Shown piece after piece: positions 33,413 through 37,101 of a stretch of 37,101 bases of DNA. Both the position numbers and the translations under genes were made by a program. The stretch is from an uncultured delta proteobacterium (GTDB lineage: Bacteria > Myxococcota_A > UBA9160 > JAFDET01). The DNA is taken from assembly GCA_947259215.1 (NCBI GenBank), contig CAMYLJ010000056.1:1-37101 (forward strand), read 5' to 3'. The notes below the pieces were generated by a model. That model made no database searches. It was not told where the DNA came from and was given only the letters and a program-made list of their open reading frames with translations. The stretch's first letter is position 1. Each line of letters begins with the position of its first letter.

Positions 33413-35311
33413 GTGAGCGACGTCCGCCCGGTCGCCGCGGCGCGCGCCGTGCTCGCGCTGGCGCTGGCGGGCCTGCTGGGGTTCCTGCTGCTGGCGCGGA
33501 AGCCCTGGACCCTGGCGGACGGGGGCTCGTTCTACGGTCCCGTCGAGCGCAGCCTGGGCGACGCCGTGGTGGCGGGCCTCTGGTGGGCGGCGCTCGTGAA
33601 CGCGCTCCTCTGCGGCCTGCTGCTGGCGACCGCCGGACGCTGGACGCGCGCGAACCCGGAGCCCGACACGCCGCTCGCGCCGCCCGCCCGGGGCCGCCTC
33701 TTCTGGGCGCTGCTGCTGGTGGCCGCGCTCCTCGGCCTAGGCCTGCGCGCCAACCTGGCGCGCTCGGGCCTGTGGTCCGACGAGGCGTGGACCGCGCGCT
33801 ACACCATGGTGGGTAGCTACCGCCCGGTCCAGGACAACCCCGCCCACCTGCGGCTGCGCGTCCCGCCCTGGCGCGACACGCTGTGGCGCTACAACCAGCC
33901 CACCAACCAGGTGCTCTACAGCGTGCTGGGCCGCATCACCCTGGCGGGCTGGCGGGCGGCGACGGACCGTGTGCCGCCGGCCTTCAGCGAGCCCTGGCTG
34001 CGCGCCCCCGCGCTGGCGGCCTCGACCCTGGCCGTGGTGCTGGCGGCCCTGCTGCTGGCCGAGTGGGGCCTGCCACGCGCGGGCCTGGCCGCCGCCTTCT
34101 GGCTGGCGATCCATCCCTGGTACGTGCAGTGGGGCACGGCCGGGCGCTCCTACAGCCTGGCGGTGATGTTCTGCCTGCTGGCGGCCTGGCTGCTGACCCG
34201 CGCGCTGCGCAGCGGCGCCTGGCGCTGGATGCTGGCGTGGGGCGCCACGGCCTTCGCCATGCTCTGGGCCCACTTCTTCTCCTTCTGGATGGTCGTGACG
34301 CTCGGCGCGAGCGGTCTCGTGGCCATCGCCGCGGGCCCGGGGTCGCGGGAGACGCGCGGGCTGCGCGCGACCCGCCTGTTCGTCGTGACGCTCGCCGCCG
34401 GGATGCTGCTGCTCCAGCTGATGGCCCCGAACTTCGCGCAGCTCCGGCGCTGGGAAGGCGTCTTCATCCGCAACGTCCCGAGCGCCCACCTCACCACGGC
34501 AGGCGTGGGGCACGCCCTCACGCTGGTGACGACCGGGATCCCCGCACGCCTGCCGGACGTTCCCGAGGCGCCGCCCGGGACCTATCCGAGTCTCGCCACC
34601 CGCTCCCCCGCGGCGTACGCGATCCCGCTGGCTGTGGTGCCGCTGCTGGTCGCGGTGGGTGCTCTGGTGATGTGGCGACGCGGCGGGGCGCCGCGCTGGC
34701 TCGCGCTCGGTCTGGCGTCGGGGCTGCCCCTCGGCATGCTGGTGAACGCGATCAACCAGGACCAGTGGTACCCGCGCTTCGCCCTCTATCTCGTGCCGCC
34801 CGTGGTCGTGCTCGGGGCGGCCGGCCTGGACGCGCTGCTGGCCGCGCTGCCCTGGCGCAGTGCGCGCGCGCGCCAGCTCGGCGTGGCGGCGGGCCTCGCG
34901 GCGGGGCTGGCGGGCTTCCAGCTCTTCGTCTGGCCCCAGACCCGAATCCTGCTGGAGCGCGAGCTCCAGCCGAGCGGCCGCGCCATCGAGCGCATGCAGG
35001 CCGAGCCGCGCGCAATCCTGGCGGGCTTCAGCCGCGTCGACGGTGGAATCACCCTGCGGGCCTACGAGCCGCGCCTGCGCGCGCCGGTGAACGCGGAGGA
35101 GGTCGCCGCCCTCACCGCCGAGGCACGCGCGGCCGGGCGTTCCCTGCTGATCGCCTACGCCCATCCCGATCGCCACCGGCGCGGCCATCCGCAGGTCTTC
35201 GAGTGGTTCGACGATCCCCTGCTGTTCGAGGAGATCGCCACCTACCACGCCGTGGTGCAGCCGCAGCTCGTGCGCATCGTCCGCTACACCGGCCGCCCCC
35301 TCCCCCAATAG
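33413..35311 (+). CDS. GT39/ArnT-like polytopic membrane glycosyltransferase
   Basis: A 632-residue membrane protein with about ten or more hydrophobic segments. After a first TM pair, SGLWSDEAWTARYTMVG carries the acidic DE pair on the first periplasmic loop that marks GT-C enzymes such as protein mannosyltransferase and ArnT. PTNQVLYSVLGRITLAGW, AAAFWLAIHPWYVQWGT and GRSYSLAVMFCLLAAWLLTR match the typical dolichyl-phosphate-mannose-mannosyltransferase-like core. The last 120 residues form a soluble periplasmic tail. It would move a sugar from a polyprenyl phosphate to a lipid, glycan or protein. The GTG start has AGAGGA about 6 bases upstream. Donor and acceptor are unknown. Confidence 0.82.
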   Translation: MSDVRPVAAARAVLALALAGLLGFLLLARKPWTLADGGSFYGPVERSLGDAVVAGLWWAALVNALLCGLLLATAGRWTRANPEPDTPLAPPARGRLFWALLLVAALLGLGLRANLARSGLWSDEAWTARYTMVGSYRPVQDNPAHLRLRVPPWRDTLWRYNQPTNQVLYSVLGRITLAGWRAATDRVPPAFSEPWLRAPALAASTLAVVLAALLLAEWGLPRAGLAAAFWLAIHPWYVQWGTAGRSYSLAVMFCLLAAWLLTRALRSGAWRWMLAWGATAFAMLWAHFFSFWMVVTLGASGLVAIAAGPGSRETRGLRATRLFVVTLAAGMLLLQLMAPNFAQLRRWEGVFIRNVPSAHLTTAGVGHALTLVTTGIPARLPDVPEAPPGTYPSLATRSPAAYAIPLAVVPLLVAVGALVMWRRGGAPRWLALGLASGLPLGMLVNAINQDQWYPRFALYLVPPVVVLGAAGLDALLAALPWRSARARQLGVAAGLAAGLAGFQLFVWPQTRILLERELQPSGRAIERMQAEPRAILAGFSRVDGGITLRAYEPRLRAPVNAEEVAALTAEARAAGRSLLIAYAHPDRHRRGHPQVFEWFDDPLLFEEIATYHAVVQPQLVRIVRYTGRPLPQ

Positions 35312-35326
35312 CCGGGACGCAACAAA

Positions 35327-35410
35327 AGGGGACGTTCCTCGACTCTTGCACTTGGGGACAGTCCTTGGCGCAAGAGTGTCCCCAAGCGCAAGACTCGAGG
35401 AACGTCCCCT
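35327..35410. repeat. 84-base near-perfect palindrome, divergent member of the GGGGAC repeat family
   Basis: Two 37-base arms differ at only three positions and enclose a 10-base loop. Each arm holds two modules, AGGGGACGTTCCTCGA and CTTGGGGACA, built on the same GGGGAC core as the repeats at 15396 and 30986, but with different flanks (CTCTTGC in place of CCTAAGAAA). It starts 16 bases after the glycosyltransferase stop and lies before an unrelated membrane protein gene. A REP/RAYT-type element is the likely class (inference). Confidence 0.8.
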
Positions 35411-35487
35411 AGTCTGCCCTGAGCCGCAGCGCGCCCGATCCAGTCTCCCCTTCGTCCGGCCGATGGGTGCTGGACAGGGGGCTCCCG

Positions 35488-36228
35488 GTGCAGGCTTTCG
35501 CGGCGCTCAGCATGCTCGGCATCACGATCGTCACGCTCGTCGTCGGCGTGCGATTGGTGCTGACCTGGCGTCGCACCCGGGGCCTCCCCGAGCTCCTCTT
35601 CGGGATCGCCTTCGTCGGCGGCGGCGTCGGCATGGCCGGTATCCAGCTCGGCCAGCGCATGCTCTGGGGCGGCACGACCTGGGCCGCCCCCATGAACACC
35701 TTCCTCTACGCCTTCCAGATCGCCGGCACCGTGGCGCTCTACACCGTGAACTGGCGGCTCTGGCGCCGGGGTGCCCGCTGGGCGCAGGCGCTCTGCGCAG
35801 CGGGCTGCACGCTGGCGCTCGTCGTCTACGGGATCCGCATCGTCGATGGGGACTTCGCCAGCAACAACGTCCATACCCGCGGTGTGGCGCTCTTCCAGGT
35901 GATCCGCTTCGGGGTGATGGCCTGGGCCTGCGCCGAGGCCTTCGCCCACTACGCCCAGCTCCGCCGGCGCCTGCGCCTGGGCCTGGCGGACCCGGTGGCC
36001 ACCAACCAGATCCTGCTCTGGGGCGTGGCCGGGACCGCCACGGCCAGCACCACCCTGATCATCTCCTGGTGCCTCTTCGGGCTGGGGGCGCACCCCCTGG
36101 ACGTGCCGGTCGCCCTGGTGGCGCTGACGGTCCTGGCGTTCCTGCTCTCGGCCAGCATGTGGTGCGCCTTCTTCCCGCCGACCGCCCTCCGCCGCCGCCT
36201 CGAGGCCCACGCCGCCGCCACCGTCTGA
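35488..36228 (+). CDS. Seven-transmembrane protein of unknown function
   Basis: About 246 residues with seven predicted membrane segments (FAALSMLGITIVTLVVGVRL; LLFGIAFVGGGVGMAGIQLG; TFLYAFQIAGTVALYTVNW; ALCAAGCTLALVVYG; FQVIRFGVMAWACAEAF; LLWGVAGTATASTTLIIS; VALVALTVLAFLLSAS) and short loops. No enzymatic motif is recognised. The arrangement resembles stand-alone 7TM sensor modules, but no output domain is attached. GTG at 35488 has a G-rich AGGGGG stretch about 6 bases upstream. GTG at 35467 would add seven residues (MLDRGLP) and is the alternative. Neighbours give no functional hint. Confidence 0.72.
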   Translation: MQAFAALSMLGITIVTLVVGVRLVLTWRRTRGLPELLFGIAFVGGGVGMAGIQLGQRMLWGGTTWAAPMNTFLYAFQIAGTVALYTVNWRLWRRGARWAQALCAAGCTLALVVYGIRIVDGDFASNNVHTRGVALFQVIRFGVMAWACAEAFAHYAQLRRRLRLGLADPVATNQILLWGVAGTATASTTLIISWCLFGLGAHPLDVPVALVALTVLAFLLSASMWCAFFPPTALRRRLEAHAAATV

Positions 36229-36314
36229 CCTGGCCCCGCGGGGGCTGCATCTTCTCTGCCACCTTTTGTGGGACCGGGGGTACTCCCTGAAGAGAGGGAA
36301 GAGGAGCTCCCAGC

Positions 36315-36428
36315 GTGAAGCGCATCTTTCGCAAGGCGACCGAGCTGGCCCGGCTCTCCGCGGGCCTCTACCTGGAGCTGGCCGAGTCCGCCGCCAGCCT
36401 GCTGCCCGGCCGCCGCCAGCCCGCCTAG
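36315..36428 (+). CDS. Small 37-residue protein, unknown function
   Basis: GTG to TAG, 38 codons, with GAGGAG at 36301-36306, 8 bases before the start. The peptide begins MKRIFRKATELARLSAGLYL and continues with ELAESAASLLPG and RRQPA: a basic N-terminus, then an amphipathic helix, then a short basic tail. It is the only good reading frame in the gap between two membrane-protein genes and is followed at once by a decayed repeat half. Composition and ribosome site are convincing; there is no family assignment. Confidence 0.5.
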   Translation: MKRIFRKATELARLSAGLYLELAESAASLLPGRRQPA

Positions 36429-36434
36429 CCCCGA

Positions 36435-36457
36435 GAATCGGGGACGGTCCTGAGAAA
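36435..36457 (+). repeat. Decayed half-copy of the palindromic repeat
   Basis: GAATCGGGGACGGTCC then TGAGAAA matches one arm of the repeats at 15396 and 30986 (GAAACGGGGACGGTCC then TAAGAAA) with two changes. No matching second arm follows. It lies 6 bases after the small-protein stop and 41 bases before the 3' end of the next gene. Confidence 0.65.
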
Positions 36458-36498
36458 TCCGCCCTCCGGGACGCGCGCCGCCCCGGAGCCGCCGCGGT

Positions 36499-36822
36499 CT
36501 ACGGCCGGTTCAGGGCCGCGCGATCGGGGTCCGCGGCCAGGACCTGCGGCGGCGCCCCCGCCTCGGGCAGCTCCACCTCCCGCGCCCGCCGGCGCCGGCG
36601 CGCCATCAGCTCGGGCTCGTGGTACTTGACCCAGGTCCGGGCGGCGAGCGTCAGCGCGAAGAACAGGCAAATCCCCGCAAACAAGACGAAATCCAGCGGC
36701 GACATCCCCACGACCAGCGGCCGGTAGGCGGTGGTCAGATAGACGGCCTTCAGCAAGAAGCCGCCCATCAGGCTGGTCCACCCCACCATGATGAGCAGAT
36801 CGATCAACGGGAGCACGGGCAC
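36499..36822 (-). CDS. Small membrane protein of unknown function
   Basis: About 107 residues. Two or three hydrophobic segments (LPLIDLLIMVGWTSLMGGFL; FVLFAGICLFFALTLAAR) are followed by a basic stretch (RRRRRAREVEL) and a Pro/Ala-rich cytoplasmic-looking tail. No motif is recognised. The GTG at 36822 (MPVLPL) is preferred because GGAGG lies 8 bases upstream. GTG at 36837 overlaps that element and would add MEDAA. The gene converges on the small protein at 36315 and reads away from the tRNA gene. Confidence 0.7.
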   Translation of the reverse strand: MPVLPLIDLLIMVGWTSLMGGFLLKAVYLTTAYRPLVVGMSPLDFVLFAGICLFFALTLAARTWVKYHEPELMARRRRRAREVELPEAGAPPQVLAADPDRAALNRP

Positions 36823-37023
36823 GGCAGCATCCTCCACCCCACCCGGCAGGGGTCCCGCGGGCGGGGCCTCTCCATCCTACGAAGAGCGGGGCCGGCGGGT
36901 CAAATCCGGCCGCCGGCGCTCCAAGGCGACCCCGCCGGGCGCCAGCGGGCCGTCCCGGGGACGCCACCCGCCCCGTTCGACGCTACATTCCGCCGCCCGG
37001 ACGAGGCATCCGCCGCGTCCCGA

Positions 37024-37099
37024 GCCGACGTAGCTCAGCTGGTAGAGCAGCTGATTCGTAATCAGCAGGTCAGCGGTTCGAATCCGCTCGTCGGCTCCA
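37024..37099 (+). tRNA. tRNA-Thr(CGT)
   Basis: A complete 76-base cloverleaf. The acceptor stem GCCGACG pairs with CGTCGGC, followed by discriminator T and an encoded CCA. The D-arm is GCTCAGCTGGTAGAGC. The anticodon stem GCTGA / TCAGC encloses TTCGTAA, giving anticodon CGT for threonine codon ACG. The T-arm is AGCGG-TTCGAAT-CCGCT. No integrase or attachment-site duplication is seen at this edge. Confidence 0.96.
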
Positions 37100-37101
37100 T
37101 T

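Noticed and set aside
37024-37101. tRNA-Thr as an integration site of a mobile island
   Set aside because: No integrase, no repeated tRNA 3' end and no phage or plasmid genes are visible; the neighbouring genes look chromosomal.

Overview
The window is very GC-rich DNA (roughly 70 % or more by eye) with short intergenic gaps and frequent GTG starts. It comes from a Gram-negative bacterium: there are periplasmic HtrA proteases, an autotransporter-type beta barrel, an exosortase and a bacterial hopanoid pathway. The gene content suits an uncultured deltaproteobacterial or myxobacterial lineage, or a related GC-rich phylum. No marker here fixes the taxonomy, so that placement is tentative.

Layout. 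1-385: 3' end of thiE. 426-8796: a protein-quality-control block with three HtrA/Deg serine proteases and ClpB, interrupted by an inverted galactokinase. 9100-13654: a tight four-gene cassette of a fold-type-I PLP decarboxylase, a PaaK/CapK-like adenylate-forming ligase, an exosortase with its Cys/Arg/His residues, and a small exosortase-linked membrane-anchored protein. 13751-15389: a proprotein-convertase P-domain followed, in another frame, by an autotransporter barrel. 15396-16701: a palindromic repeat, then an aromatic-rich leader peptide and an intrinsic terminator in front of class I DAHP synthase, which looks like a transcription attenuator. 16708-29549 (minus strand): a hopanoid/isoprenoid supercluster. 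dxs-hpnD-fni makes isoprenoid precursor and presqualene diphosphate; tetR-hpnC-hpnE-shc-hpnG-hpnH-rapA-like makes squalene, cyclises it to hopene and builds the ribosylated side chain. 29710-37101: a PQQ-type sugar dehydrogenase, trpS, a branched-chain aminotransferase, a GlsB-like protein, a GT39-like membrane glycosyltransferase, several small membrane or unknown proteins, and tRNA-Thr(CGT).

How it works together. DXS makes DXP for the MEP pathway and Fni balances IPP and DMAPP. HpnD, HpnC and HpnE convert farnesyl diphosphate to squalene, SHC forms hopene, HpnH adds adenosyl and HpnG removes adenine. The divisional TetR regulator probably controls one or both hopanoid transcription units: the 10-mer ATCGGTCAGT occurs upstream of both tetR and dxs.

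Most notable: the Phe/Tyr/Trp leader-peptide attenuator of the DAHP synthase gene; the exosortase cassette whose decarboxylase and ligase appear to parallel, with different protein folds, the pair known from exosortase A loci; and a family of near-perfect palindromic intergenic repeats, one copy of which supplies the last codons and stop of trpS.
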